Shown: positions 50,291-62,045, counted from the first letter of the stretch. The stretch is 64,000 bases of DNA from Candidula unifasciata (GCA_905116865.2 CAJHNH020007001.1:336001-400000), one strand, 5' to 3'. A program made the numbers and translations. Notes: generated by a model not told the origin, from the letters alone.

Positions 50291-50399
50291 ATTAAATCCC
50301 AACAAGGTGGACTTCTCAGTAAAGTTGTCCTTTCGAAGCCTGGCAATGATCGACCCCATACTTCCCATGCAAGTGTTAAAACCATCGAAGACCTCCACT

Positions 50400-50585
50400 T
50401 TTAATGTATACCACATCCCCTAAACTCGTCAGACCTACCCCGGAGTGATTTCTTTCTACCTGTCTGGACAACTCGGAGAGTCACTGTGAGGAAAAACTTG
50501 TCCGTCCGATGAAGAGGTTCAGCAGGTTGTGCATGAGTGGTTGGTTACACACGAGGCCAAGATAAAAGAAATTCCCCCTCAGGAA
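50400..50585 (+). pseudogene. Mariner-type transposase C-terminal fragment
   Basis: P-H-P-L-N-S-S-D-L-P-R-S-D-F-F-L matches the P-H-x-P-Y-S-P-D-L-A-P-S-D-F-x-L block holding the last catalytic Asp of mariner transposases. After a frame change, S-D-E-E-V-Q-Q-V-V-H-E-W-L follows as expected. Ends of the element were not located. Confidence 0.75.
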
Positions 50586-50842
50586 ACCAATACACTTTTT
50601 AGGCGCTGATCGACTTGCATTGAACGCAACACAATTAGAAAAACAATTCATTTATTCTGTACTTTGTCAGTGACCAAAAATATGATTTTTGTTTGTATTT
50701 TCTTTATGTCCAGTGGAGATAAACTATGCTATTAGGCTATACAGAGAAGAAGCCTATCGTCAAATATACTCGATTTTGAAAGCTACATAAAAGTGCTTTT
50801 TGGTTTACCAACACACAAGTTATTTTTGTCGCTGAGTGAATT

Positions 50843-51107
50843 ATAAAAGACAGTGAAGTTCATACTAGAGACACATTGCAGATATAGATAATCTATCTCA
50901 AGCCAACGAAAGAAGAAGAAGAAGAAAAAGAAGAAGAAGAAGAAGAAGAAGAAGAAGAAGAAGAAGAAGAAGAAGAAGAAGAAGAAGAAGAAGAAGAAGA
51001 AGAAGAAGAAGAAGAAGAAGAAGAAGAAGAAGAAGAAGAAGAAGAAGAAAGAAGAAAAAGAGAAGAAGAAGAAGAAGAAGAAGAAGAAGAAGAAGAAGAA
51101 GAAGAAG

Positions 51108-51137
<30 letters not shown>
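50843..51137 (+). repeat. Element 3' end with about 230-bp (GAA)n
   Basis: 50843-50905 matches 27172-27240. From 50906 the GAA tail runs about 230 bp with three small interruptions. The poly-Ser frame on the minus strand is a by-product. Confidence 0.92.
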
Positions 51138-51138
<1 letters not shown>

Positions 51139-51710
51139 TATATTCTTCCCGCTATTTGTTATTTGAAGCGAGACAGGTTTTAAGGCAATCGGCCTAGAGA
51201 ATATTTGCTTCACGGAGCATATCCGGTGAACTAAAATACCTTAAGATACAGCGCGCCGGATTTGGTCCAGAGCCTCCAGTTGAATAGCCCTGATATACAT
51301 TTTAGAGTGTTGCTTTTAATATATGCTTATCACCGTGCTGATGACCGTAGTGGGTATCACTGCAACACGGATGTAACACAGCACTACAGGAAAACATTCC
51401 ACGCCCTGAATTTTCTTTTCAAATGCAGTCAGTCGGACACGCCAAAGGAATCAGTGGACCGTTTTACTTAGATTTGTGGCGTGTGTTCCAAATGCAGTTT
51501 TAAACGACACACGCAAGTTTTATGTATCAAAAGTCACGCTACAGAGTTTTGGGAGCGGTTTTATGGAGATTTATGCCAGTGTGCAAATAAAATAACTACA
51601 CGGAAAATGTGGACTAGAAATGGAGTGCAAATGCAACTTTAGATGACATATGCGGGTTTCCTACTTAAAAAGACCAAAGTTTGCTTTTTCGTCTTCCTAA
51701 ATTGCATAGA
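51138..51710. other. Upstream flank, no gene recognised
   Basis: Two short near-repeats around 51480-51660 (tgtggcgtgtgttccaaatg / tggagtgcaaatgcaacttt). Otherwise unassigned. Confidence 0.4.
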
Positions 51711-51711
51711 G

Positions 51712-51945
51712 ATTAAAGTAAAGGACCCTTCTTCACGCCTTCAAGACGTATTGGGTATATAGGGCTAGACCTATATTTTATAGACCAAACGGCACTTGGT
51801 GCGAGATGTGGTTAGCATCACGCCGGCCGCCTTTACTTCCTAGGACTGTACCTGGTAACCACTTCATGCCGGGTCGACCTGGGAGCCAAGGTCATTTTTG
51901 ATCTGCAAGTGAGCGTATAGCCTAGAGACAACGGCGGCTCCTTAA
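51712..51945 (-). mobile_element. tRNA-derived SINE, family B
   Basis: agtaaaggacccttcttcac end, body with cgccggccgcctttacttcc, head decayed. Confidence 0.78.
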
Positions 51946-52349
51946 ATTGCATAGACATTAATAATTACAAGCTAATTGTGTATACTTTCTTCTGTATTTC
52001 CATATCATTGAGAGGACAATATATATTTTATTTGCAAAGTAGTTTCAAATGAAAACTGGAGTATGTCATGATAACAGGAAAGTTGAACACGAAAAGAAAC
52101 CAGGTGTAAATAGAGACAGGAGTCTTAGGCATCAATGCATTGCGGTATGTCAGTCTACAAAAATGTCAGACAGCAGATGTGATAGACAGCTGTGAATATA
52201 CATATAACAAAAATTAGTAAATAAGGCAGTTATCGCCAAAGGCAGTTGAAGAATTTAATTTTTCGAAAGAAGATTTCGAAGAAATGCATTGTCAATCTTT
52301 CGGATTGAACAGCCTGCTGTATAAACACGATAATAGAGAAAAATCTAGA

Positions 52350-52815
52350 TTGACAATCTTCTTCTTCTTCAGCATTCCGATCCCTTGAGGTTCATTGCTG
52401 CAGATATCACCCGCTTCTATTCATCTCTCTGGTTAGCCTTCTCTTTCTAGTTGGTGACACTAAGTGTTTGCAGGTCTGTCTGGATATTATCTATACATCG
52501 TCTTCTTTGTCTCCCTGGTGTATTAAGTGTCTGTCTCGCAACACCGAGATCAAAATATATAAAGCGTTGATAAGACCAGTCGTGTTATATGGCTCTGAAA
52601 CTTGGAGCACAACTAACAGAGATAAAGCCTTATTACAGGTTTTCAAAACAGTCTTACGACAAATCTTTGGATCAATCAAAAATGCAAACAGCAGTGAATT
52701 GAGAGTAAGAAGCAACAACGAAATTCATAATCTGTTTAAATTACCACTGATCACTAGTATCATGAGAGCTAACAGACTGAAATGGTTGGGGCATATTAAA
52801 AGAACCTCAGATTGA
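52350..52815. pseudogene. Two LINE fragments in opposite orientation
   Basis: 52350-52530 is minus-strand C-terminal sequence like 48686. 52540-52815 is plus strand: I-K-A-L-I-R-P-V-V-L-Y-G-S-E-T-W and R-L-K-W-L-G-H-I-K-R, a post-RT region. Confidence 0.8.
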
Positions 52816-52831
52816 CAAACGAGCTATGTAA

Positions 52832-53050
52832 ATGTCTGACTGACTGACTTTCTACCCCACCAGGACATCACACAAGCGACAAACACCCGATGACACAATG
52901 TGCCACCATGCGGATGAGGATCGCCGTGGAGAGGTCCCAGAAACCGCGTTCAGACATTTGGCCATATGTATGACCTGCCTATATTGCGGCCCCTGGCAAA
53001 AGCCAGAGTAGGGCTTCAAATGACAAAAAATTTCGTCCTAAATAGGACGA
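52832..53050 (+). repeat. SINE-like family E copy
   Basis: gactgactttctaccccacc head to gtcctaaataggac. Confidence 0.85.
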
Positions 53051-53165
53051 AACTAGATACTATATAGAGTAGTAGTTTTTTTTTAATGTGAATTATTTAA
53101 ATGACGATTTATCGTCAACAGCTTTCTTGATATAAAAGAAACATTGGAGCGTATAGCACACTATA

Positions 53166-53330
53166 TGGCAGGGCTATTTAACTGGCGGTCCGCGGGCCAG
53201 ATCTAGCTATCGGAGACCTAGCAAGTGGCACGCGGATCATTGTCAGTTGTATTGTATTAATGATCTTTCTCTGTTGGGGCTCAGGTCATTAGCCCGTGAC
53301 AAACCTCATGTTCAAAATTATGGCCCCTGA
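53166..53330 (+). mobile_element. Possible hAT-type MITE
   Basis: cagggctatttaactggcgg tccgcgggccagatc resembles hAT element ends. The right end near 53330 is only partly matched. Confidence 0.4.
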
Positions 53331-53495
53331 AAAAAAAAAACTTTGCTGAGTAACCTTGGTATGGTATACACCAAAAGGGGTGATAACTCAGACGCCGCTG
53401 TATTAGTAACAGGGGCAATAAAATGCGTGGGAAGAAAATATTTGCCTGAAGGCAAAAGCCATTTCAAAAGACAAATAAATTCTTCCAATTCTTGA

Positions 53496-53625
53496 CATGA
53501 GCAAGACCGTCTCCATTTGACGGAGCGTGCTGCTGACGTCACCAAACCGGGGTGTTAACGTATCGTTAGCCCGGTTTGGTGACGTCAGCAGCATGCCCTG
53601 TCAGATAAAGACGGTCTTGACATGA
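53496..53625. repeat. Near-perfect palindrome with two TGACGTCA sites
   Basis: Arms of about 60 bp, with an inner 22 bp exact (gctgctgacgtcaccaaacc gg and its complement). TGACGTCA lies at 53534-53541 and 53580-53587. The loop is only a few bases. Confidence 0.9.
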
Positions 53626-53639
53626 CAGTGTAATATAAA

Positions 53640-53870
53640 TTAATAAACACTAACCCGCTGGCCACGATGGTCTTGAGTTCGAATCCACACTTAGACGGGT
53701 TTTTCCTTTAAAAAAAAAAAATTGATGTTGGCTGCCAGGTCGACCCAGCCTGAAATAGGTATCAGGTAGTGCCCAGGGAAGTAAAGGTAACATCTCCCAC
53801 AGAGTGCCTAATAGCTCTATAGAAATATTAGTCTAGCAACATATGCTTGATGAGCCACTAAGATTAAAGG
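53640..53870 (+). mobile_element. tRNA-derived SINE, family B
   Basis: Head ctggccacgatggtcttgag, B-box-like gagttcgaatccaca, body ggtcgacccagcctg. Confidence 0.78.
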
Positions 53871-53915
53871 GCTTTTCACGTACAAACACGTTTACGTACA
53901 GACACGTATGGTTAG

Positions 53916-54499
53916 TTAATTGACAGGTTATCATTAAACATCGAACCATTCAGTTAATAAGTGCTCGGATGATCCCCTTCTTAGTAAATTCCGCAGCGTG
54001 TAGCGGCTCACAACAACAGTCCTGTGTTGGTTTATTATTCTTCTTTGGCTTCCTACAAAGTGTTCTTGTCTGGCCGCACCCTTTTTCTTGCGGTCTGGTC
54101 ATGCTTGCAGATTCAGTCATCACTTGGTTCTCGTAAACTTCTTACTTCTCGTAGAACATTCAGAATATCGGCATGGTCCATTGCTTGTCCACCCCTCCAC
54201 AGTAGCTTTAATTGACAGGTTATCATTAAACATCGAACCATTCAGTTAATAAGTGCTCGGATGATCCCCTTCTTAGTAAATTCCGCAGCGTGTAGCGGCT
54301 CACAACAACAGTCCTGTGTTGGTTTATTATTCTTCTTTGGCTTCCTACAAAGTGTTCTTGTCTGGCCGCACCCTTTTTCTTGCGGTCTGGTCATGCTTGC
54401 AGATTCAGTCATCACTTGGTTCTCGTAAACTTCTTACTTCTCGTAGAACATTCAGAATATCGGCATGGTCCATTGCTTGTCCACCCCTCCACAGTAGCT
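53916..54499. repeat. Perfect 292-bp tandem duplication
   Basis: 53916-54207 and 54208-54499 look identical by eye. The duplicated stretch is the 3' part of a minus-strand RNase H LINE. Confidence 0.9.
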
Positions 54500-54660
54500 T
54501 TACCTGCAAGCCAATCAGCTTGCTCATTTCCTTGCCCGCCTGCGTGCCCTGGCACAAATATGAAACCGATATATGTCAAACCTGACCGGCTTAGAGACTC
54601 CAACCAGTGTCGTCGGAACCAACTCTTCTTTATCTTCCTGAACATACTCATTAAGATTGA
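53916..54660 (-). pseudogene. RNase H LINE remnant
   Basis: The minus frame [10 protein letters not shown], then [19 protein letters not shown], is intact for 79 codons and then frameshifts. Confidence 0.82.
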
Positions 54661-54699
54661 GAAATCATGCGCGGGAACAGGTTTATATCCCCAGCCATG

Positions 54700-55275
54700 C
54701 TACAAGCTTCCGGTTAAAATGGACGTTAGGTAGCGGCACAGTTCGGAGCAGAGGCAAATTTTTTGCTTCTGCCGGACGGTGGCCGATGCATTTTTGCTCC
54801 ATTTGTAGACTGGATATAGTTTCGTCGCCCAGCTTCTGAGTTGAATGCTTGGCGTGACACTGTGAGCTGCAGATTGCATTTGGAATGTTTTTTCGATTGT
54901 GACCAACGTGGTGGTGTGAATTATAGACCCAGAAAATGACGCGATGCCTGTCGTGCAATGTTGGCGGTGCCCGTATGTGATTAAAATTGATCGCGTGGGC
55001 AAATGCTGATATGTTGGCGACAAGTTCTGCTATCATCAATGATGAACTGCATTTCTAATGTTGCACTGTTCGTGCTATCACTTCGGATGGCTACCTTATG
55101 CTTTAATGCAAGTGTGTGCTATATGTGCTGAGACAACAGTCTGTCAATCTTTCCACAAGGGACTGTGATAAACATTCTGTGTGTTTTTCGTTGGCACAGG
55201 AGCGGAGCAAATATGGGTGACCCGTTTGCTATGAAGCTGAAACTAAGACTACCAGACCAGACTACCAGACTACTG
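54700..55275 (+). repeat. Unclassified dispersed repeat, long copy
   Basis: cggttaaaatggacgttagg start, gttgaatgcttggcgtgaca, end tttgctatgaagctgaaact. It is the most complete of three copies. Confidence 0.7.
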
Positions 55276-55720
55276 CTTTGGCGACTGCTATAACAGACAT
55301 GTATATATGGCATCAAGTGCTTTGTCAATGGGCGCGCTTTCCCACGATACTGTCTGGACCCCAGCCCTTTTTTTTTATTGTTACCTGAAGGCTACCACCC
55401 CTGTGACTTTAAGAATTGCATCCTTGGTTACAAAGCAACCGGGTAAACCTCAGACACACAGAATGATGCAGACAAATGGATATGGTCTTCCCCTTGCGTT
55501 TATCTCAGTGAAACAAACATTTTTTTTTTTTAAGTAGTCGATTTGTGTTTCAGTTGAAATGACTCATTTATCTGCTTTATTTTAATGAATTGTTACTGCA
55601 GTATGCACCTGAGGAGATACAGCAAAATAGGCCAGTCAATCAATTGTGCAATCAATTGTTTGTATCCTAAATCCTAATCTCGTCATCCCTTTGTGTGATG
55701 CAAATTTTCTTTATTTGAAG
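55276..55720. other. Upstream flank, no recognised feature
   Basis: Includes a short poly-T run at 55364. Nothing else identified. Confidence 0.4.
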
Positions 55721-55724
55721 ACCT

Positions 55725-55882
55725 ACTCTGGCTCTTGCCAGGGGCCGCAATATAGCCTGGCCATAAATATGGTCTGATGGCTGAAAGCGGTTTCCGGGAC
55801 CTCTCCACGGGTGATCCTCATCCACATGGTGGCATTTTGTGTCATCGGGTGTTTATCGCTTGTGTGATATCCTGGTGGGGTT
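55725..55882 (-). repeat. SINE-like family E copy, inverted
   Basis: ctttgccaggggccgc-like start through tcctcatccacatggtggca to atatcctggtggggtt. Confidence 0.8.
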
Positions 55883-56027
55883 AAAAAAATATAGATAGAT
55901 AGGTTTGTGTCTTCATAAAAAGGGAAACATTGCTTTGACAGAAGTTATAATTAGGACACCAGAAACGGCTATAATATATAGCACCCATGCGCACCTGTGA
56001 AAACAGGGAAAGGATACATAATCATGA

Positions 56028-56112
56028 GAGAAGCTGCGTTAAAGCAGGAGCTTGTCAGTTGACCTGAAGATTTTGGGTTCGAATCCACATCGAGACTGGA
56101 CCGTCCCAGCGC
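56028..56112 (+). mobile_element. SINE family B head fragment
   Basis: B-box-like gggttcgaatccacatcgag. Confidence 0.5.
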
Positions 56113-56189
56113 GCCCGCACCCAGGGGCCAGAAGCACCTATTTTGGGAAACGCAGAGCTATACGAACAGGATGTCATTATTGGGGAGGG

Positions 56190-56440
56190 GGGAAATCCCA
56201 CTGCCTTCCAAACAAGTATGTCGTAAGAGTTGACTGATTAGGGATTTCCGTCGAAGTCAGAGTCCATCTTTCTAAGAGGCAAGGAACAAAACAGTATGCG
56301 TACAAATACGCCAGATGTGTAAAACTGATGTGCACCCGCAACTGAAGTTCTGGGAGAGAATTAAAGTCTAGAAGTGGACCAACAATCAAAACTTTCCACT
56401 AAAGTTTACAGCCGATGATCGGGATAAGGCAAAAAGAAGA
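56190..56440 (+). mobile_element. SINE family A copy
   Basis: acaagtatgtcgtaagagtt, gaagtcagagtccatcttt, gtgtaaaactgatgtgcacc, end aaaagaagataaataaag. Confidence 0.78.
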
Positions 56441-57484
56441 TAAATAAAGCCATACTAAGACCATAGATAAGCATTTGTTAGTTTCGCCAACAGGAGCCGT
56501 TTGTTTCTGTATTTTCTCCTTGTAATATCCGGTCCAGAGGCTTGTCTGTTACGTGGTGTACATGCATATCTATCTTCTATATTAATAAAAGTGTTAATTT
56601 TCCGATGTTGTTAGCTAAAAACTCGGAAACTACTGAACCGATTGCTTTCAAATTTGCACACAACGTTGCCTTTGACTCCAAGCGTGATTTTTTGTAACAA
56701 AATCGCACAAACCACGAACGACGTAGCTCAAGCAACGGTCAAATCATTGTTTGTTTCGTTGCCGGGACGGATTTGTTTTTAATTGATCGGCTATTTTCGG
56801 CTGCCGAGCTGTTTTTAAACTTTGCATTATTATATAAACTCATTTCCACTGTCTGCTTGAGTGTTTGGTAGTGTAGTTAGTAACTGTTATGCTTATCATG
56901 CAGGTGACCCGCGTTCGATTCCCCGCTAGGTGATATAATATATTTTTTTAGCCCCTAACTGGGCGGCTGGCACGTTGTGTTTTGGTTTATGGCTAGACTG
57001 CGATATCTACGCTTTTTTCGGTTTTGGGGTTTACAGCTAGGCTGCGATATCTGACCTAAACTCGTCGGTCTTCGGTAATATAGTTTTAAGTATTCCATCC
57101 TTCACGCGGGTGATCGGTGTTCAATTTCCCGCTGCCAAAGTCAGTTAAAAATCACTCTTTCGTAGAGGGAGAGATTACGGGTGCGGGTTATTTTTCTCTG
57201 CTATTCGCGAATATAGTGTACTTTTTACTGTGGGTTCCATCACTGGTTACGTGATGAAGTTGTTTTGTTTTCTATGTCGGGGGCAACATTAAACTAAATA
57301 GTCTGTGGCGACAGCATGCGGCGCTAACTCCTCTTTTCTACATCAAACTAGTGACAGTTTTTGTTGTTGTTGTTGTGATGGTGGTGGTGGTAGTGGTTGC
57401 AGTAGTACTTGTACTGGATGGGTGATATGGTAGCTATTACACTGGCCACATTTACCTCTCAATACAAGTTAATGCTACCTATTT

Positions 57485-57640
57485 AAGTCTGGGTGGGAAA
57501 GTAAAGACGGCCGGCGTAGTGCTGACCACATTACCCACCGAGTGCCGATTGGTCTGTAAAAATATGTGTGCTCTTCCCATATGCCCGTTGCGCCTAAGGG
57601 CGTGTAAAGGGATCTTTACTTTACTTTACTTATTCAAGTC
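57485..57640 (+). mobile_element. SINE family B tail half nested in the Helitron
   Basis: aaagacggccggcgtagtgc, gagtgccgattggtctgta, end gatctttactttactttact. Confidence 0.8.
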
Positions 57641-57713
57641 TGGGTGGACACGGACGCCAAGCTCACATGGTGGCTTTCCCATCCTTCGGAGAGGATGATA
57701 TAATTAGGGAATT

Positions 57714-57736
57714 GGGGGGGGGGGGGGGGGGGGGGG
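57714..57736. repeat. Poly-G run inside Helitron unit
   Basis: 23 uninterrupted G. A similar run is at 58384-58406. Confidence 0.9.
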
Positions 57737-58652
57737 TTATGCCAGACACATTTAGCTGAGAGAGCTTAAAATATTATTTTACATTTCTCATTTCTCAACT
57801 ATTTCTATTTTAATAATTTCGCCAGGTGATGATTTTTCAAATCTTCGGAGAGGGAGATATGATTGGTGGAGGGGAGGGGGAGGGAGGAGAGAGTGGGGAT
57901 TTATGCCAAACACAGTTAGGTGTGAGAGCTTAAAATATTATATTAAAGTTCTCATTTCTTAACTATTTCTATTTTTAATAGTTTTGCCAGGTGGTGATTT
58001 TTCCTTCCTTCGGAGAGGGAGATATTATTGGTGAGGGGGGGGGGGGGTATGATTGGTGGAGGGGAGGGAGGGGGTTATGCCAGACACAGTTAGCTAAAAG
58101 AGCTTACAATATTATTTTAAAGATCTCATTTCCTTACTATCTCTATTTTAATCTTTTCGCCAGGTGATGATTTTTCAATCCTTAGGAGATGGAGGTATGA
58201 TTGGTGGGGGTGGGGGAGGGAGGGGGGTATGCCAAGCACAGTTAGCTGAGAGAGCTTAAGATATTATTTTCCAGTTCTCATTTCTTAACTATTTATATTT
58301 GAATAATTTCGAAATGGATGATTTTTCAATCCTTTCGGAGAGGGAGATATGGCTTCACCAGATGATGATTTTTTAATCCGTCAGGGGGGGGGGGGGGGGG
58401 GGGGGGTAATGCCAGACACATTTAGTTCAGAGAGCTTAAAATATTATTTTTCTCTTTTCTTAACTATTTATATTTAAATAATTTCGCTAGGTGATGATTT
58501 TTCAATCCTACGGAGAAGGAGATATGACTGGGTCAAGGGGAGAGGAGGGGGGGGGGGAGGGGATATGACAGACACTGTTAGCTGAGAGCTATTTTCTGTC
58601 CTCTCCATTTCACCTTTCTGGGCCACAGCAACGCGTGGCCGGGTACAGCTAG

Positions 58653-59214
58653 TTAATAACTAAAGAGTTGACTCAAGCCTGCTGAGTTTGTACATGAACT
58701 CAGATTTTCATAAAGACCCGATACGTGTTCTTGCAAGTCCGCGATGCCGTGTCTGGCCACCCAAGGTCAACATTCTGGTTTCGAATTGCAGCAGATACGT
58801 TTTGCAAAACTTTGAAAGAATTGGGTGTGTTAAAAATTAAAACGTTTGTCGTATATGCGAGTGCTTGTGAATGTTGTTGTGTGTTTTCAATGTCATACTT
58901 TCAGACAGTGGGTTTGTCCATGCGTAGTCAAACAAGTATACTTGTTTTCTGCTGGTAATCCCTCTGAGTTTTGCGTAGGAGTCTGCTAATGATAGAATTC
59001 AGCAGATCCTGCGGCAAAGGAGTCCGTTTTATACGTGCACTTCTTGTCCTCAGTTTGTTGGATCGGACTGCGCTGAATAAGCAAATATCTTCTCCAGGAA
59101 TATTTTAACTACTGCAGAATGTTGTAGCTTGGAGTGGTTAGATGATCTGGTAGCCTCTCATTATTCGTCAATTTTTGCTAAAGTATGTAGCACCCTTGCG
59201 CACCCAGCTGTGCA
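58653..59214. other. Upstream flank, unassigned
   Basis: The minus strand has short open pieces (N-V-D-L-G-W-P-D-T-A-S-R) that I cannot place in a family. Confidence 0.3.
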
Positions 59215-59478
59215 CTTAGTGCCTTGTGGGAGAGCGTGTATAGTTTGGAGGAGCAGATGAGCCACCGCTGTCTGGTGAGGTTGATGGAGGGGGAAGTGAC
59301 GAAAAGTTCTGACAGATGCTCAAGGCTCAGAGGAAAGGCAAGACGGACGTTTAATCAGAATGCTACTGGCACCATTAGTATCGGAACTCTTCATTGGCTG
59401 CTGAAGATGGGTACGGGGAGCTCATGGGAACGCCCTGAGTGCTGTGATGTCGTTCCGAATCAACTCAACTCGTCATTA
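59215..59478 (+). pseudogene. 5'-truncated RNase H LINE 3' end
   Basis: Opens in L-W-E-S-V-Y and runs to T-I-S-I-G-T-L-H-W-L-L-K-M. Ends gaatcaactcaactcg. Confidence 0.8.
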
Positions 59479-59820
59479 TTGTTTTCTTGAACCGTATGCT
59501 ACTTGACATCTATGCCTTCCCTTCCTCGTCGACTCCACTTCCCACAATCATATTTAATTTAACAAACTCCACTTACACTGGCCAAGCTAAATACAATTCC
59601 AGGAGTTTGAGACGTATTTCATAATAAGCCTAACTGCTCCACTGTACTTTCGTACTGGCTACCTAGGAGGTTCCAGGCATATTCTTTTCAGCACAGCAAG
59701 TCATTTTTTTAAAGACCTTTTGACTGTATAATTCTTATAAATGGCTTCCAGTTTAGTCTAGTGTCGAGAGTAAACTCCAGGAAACGCAGGAGAAGCTGTC
59801 CGATGTGATAGGCAGGCAGT

Positions 59821-60003
59821 TGTACCCCACTAGGACATCACAAAAGCGATAAACACCAGGTGACACCAAGTGCCACATTGCGGATGAGGATCACTCGTGG
59901 ATAGATCCCCAAACCCCTTTAAGCCGTAACGCCATATCTATGACTTTGCCATAATTATGGCCCGACAATATTCAGGGCCCCTGGCAGAAGCTAGGATTGG
60001 ACT
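59821..60003 (+). repeat. SINE-like family E copy
   Basis: First of two copies in the same orientation; ccccactaggacatcacaaa start. Confidence 0.8.
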
Positions 60004-60029
60004 TCAGGCAACTGAAAGTGATCTTTGAC

Positions 60030-60245
60030 TAGGCTGACTGACTGACTTTCTACTCCACCAGGACATCACACAAGCGATAAACACCCGATGACACAAAGTG
60101 CCACCATCGGATGAGGATCGCAGTGGAGAGGTCCCGGAAACCGCGTTCAGACATTTGGCCATATTGATGGCCTGCCTATATTGCGGCCCCTGGCAAAAGC
60201 CAGGGTGGAGCTTCAAATAAAAAATGTCATCCTGAAAAGGACGAT
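60030..60245 (+). repeat. SINE-like family E copy
   Basis: gactgactttctactccacc head to atcctgaaaaggacg. It includes the inverted pair gtcct ... aggac at the end. Confidence 0.82.
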
Positions 60246-60888
60246 AGAGACGTATTGTATAATTGACAAGGGGGACTATTGATGTATTACTTGATTTCAT
60301 ACCATAAAGCACAAACCCCCTCTGTATTTTGGTATGTTTATTATAAATGAAGTGTGAACTCCTCCCAAACCGTGACCAACACACTGTTTACATTTTCATT
60401 TGCTATTGTTACTACAATGTTTAATTTAACAGTCACATTGACGGCCCAGGTTATTGTGTATTTATTTATTTATTGCAACAATCATTAAAGTAAACTATCG
60501 CTAGAGTTATGTCACTCCAAATAATTGTTTTCCAATTACTTCCCTGGAAAAAGTAATTTTTAAAAAAAAAATATTTTGCTGTTACCTTCCTTAAAACCAC
60601 ATATCTCCCAAATTTGTTATATTGGTATTAGTATTACAGGGCTTGCCTCGAGTGCACTTAGGGACAATGGCTATCAGATACGGCGGCGGCATAGAGAAAG
60701 ATGAAATAGAAGATGGGATATTAAATATGGGGTTTTAGTTAGACTCCTGATTACACTAGGCCTGCGTGTAGGGCAGCGGTAGAGACCAAGACGAGGTAGA
60801 CGAGGGGAGAGCAAGATTTTCTTTCTCTATGCCAGGCGAAGCAGAGCAAATAATTAAAGTTATGAATAAAAAATATTTCTTTCTGCGT

Positions 60889-61001
<113 letters not shown>

Positions 61002-61089
61002 AGAGACTCGCTGTAGTTTTGGTTTTGTTTTAGCTTTTAGATCTAAATTCTTTTTCGTTTTCTAATTTCAATGCTGTATTTTAAAGTAG

Positions 61090-61300
61090 AAAGGATGCTG
61101 CTGAGGTATTTTCCTCGGCCGTGCAAACATAAAATGTATGTGCAGATAGACTGTTGGAGATATTCTGGAGACAACATTTAATCATGTCATTTATGTAGAC
61201 CACGAAGAGAGCTGGTGCTATTAAACTGCCTTGTAGCACTCCTCTGTAATTTACTGATTTGCTAACTCTTCTCTGTAATTTACTGATCTGCTAAGTGGCC
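61090..61300 (-). pseudogene. LINE RT palm fragment
   Basis: The minus frame Y-R-G-V-L-Q-G-S-L-I-A-P-A-L-F-V-V-Y-I-N-D-M matches the conserved G-x-x-Q-G-S ... Y-I-N-D block just before the catalytic Y-A-D-D, which is not preserved here. Confidence 0.78.
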
Positions 61301-61454
61301 GTCTAGCTCTAGCTGATCTCTAGTGCAGGAAACCTCAAATTCACGAGAGCACTAAGTAGCTACTGTTTATAGAATCTTCAGCATGAGACCCTCCTTCCAC
61401 ACATTAATGGTCGACGTTTGGTGCAGGAGAGCCTAGCATATTATACCACAAAAT

Positions 61455-62045
61455 TTAGCTTAAGAATGGAGGTGAAGGCGGTCACTGCAGCTTTTCCCGC
61501 TGGTTAGAGAACACGACACACACACACACACACACATACACACAAACACACACACACACACACATATGATTGTAACTGACTCAGAAATTAATCAAGTAAC
61601 CGAAGCATGTCCCCTGCAGGGTGCCATGCTTCGCTGCGGAGGAAACGGGTGAGAAGTATTGTCTAGGTTTTTTTTTTCTCCGGGGACGCCGGTGTATTGG
61701 GAAATGAACAGGCGGACACTGTCTGGCTCTGCACAACTTGGTGGAATACTGATGCATGATAAGGCAGATGTGGTTAGTGCATTGTGGAAAAGCGGAGGAG
61801 CAGATGGATAACCACAGTCTGGTGAGATTGATTCAAAGGGGGTGGGGGAAAGGGGGGGGGGGGTGACGAGAGGTTCTGGCAGAAGCTCGAAGCTCAGAGG
61901 AAAGGCCAGACGGACTTTGAATCATAATGCTACTGGCGCTATTAGTATCGGAACTCTTCACTGGCTGCCGAAGATGGGGGCGGTGCGGTTATGGGAATGC
62001 TTCGAGTGCTGTAATTGCGCTTCTTGAATCAAATCAAATCAAATC
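61455..62045 (+). pseudogene. RNase H LINE remnant with (CA)n expansion inside
   Basis: M-E-V-K-A-V-T-A-A-F, then (CA)n at 61510-61566, then I-V-T-D-S-E-I. Later G-N-E-Q-A-D, and T-L-H-W-L-P-K-M. It ends gaatcaaatcaaatcaaatc. Confidence 0.82.

Larger units (their letters stand above)
56573..58652 (+). mobile_element. Non-autonomous Helitron, about 2.1 kb, with internal minisatellite and nested SINE
   Basis: Starts A|TCTTCTATATTAATAAAAG and ends with the hairpin ggccacagcaacgcgtggcc, gggtacagCTAG, T. The inside holds at 56878-56935 a tRNA-like stretch (gttcgattccccgctagg), a SINE B tail, and from 57660 about six 140-bp units each with gagaggga-gatat and a G run. No Rep/helicase frame, so it would need a partner element to move. 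Confidence 0.88.

Noticed and set aside
50893..51213. Poly-serine open frame
   Set aside because: By-product of the GAA array read on the minus strand.
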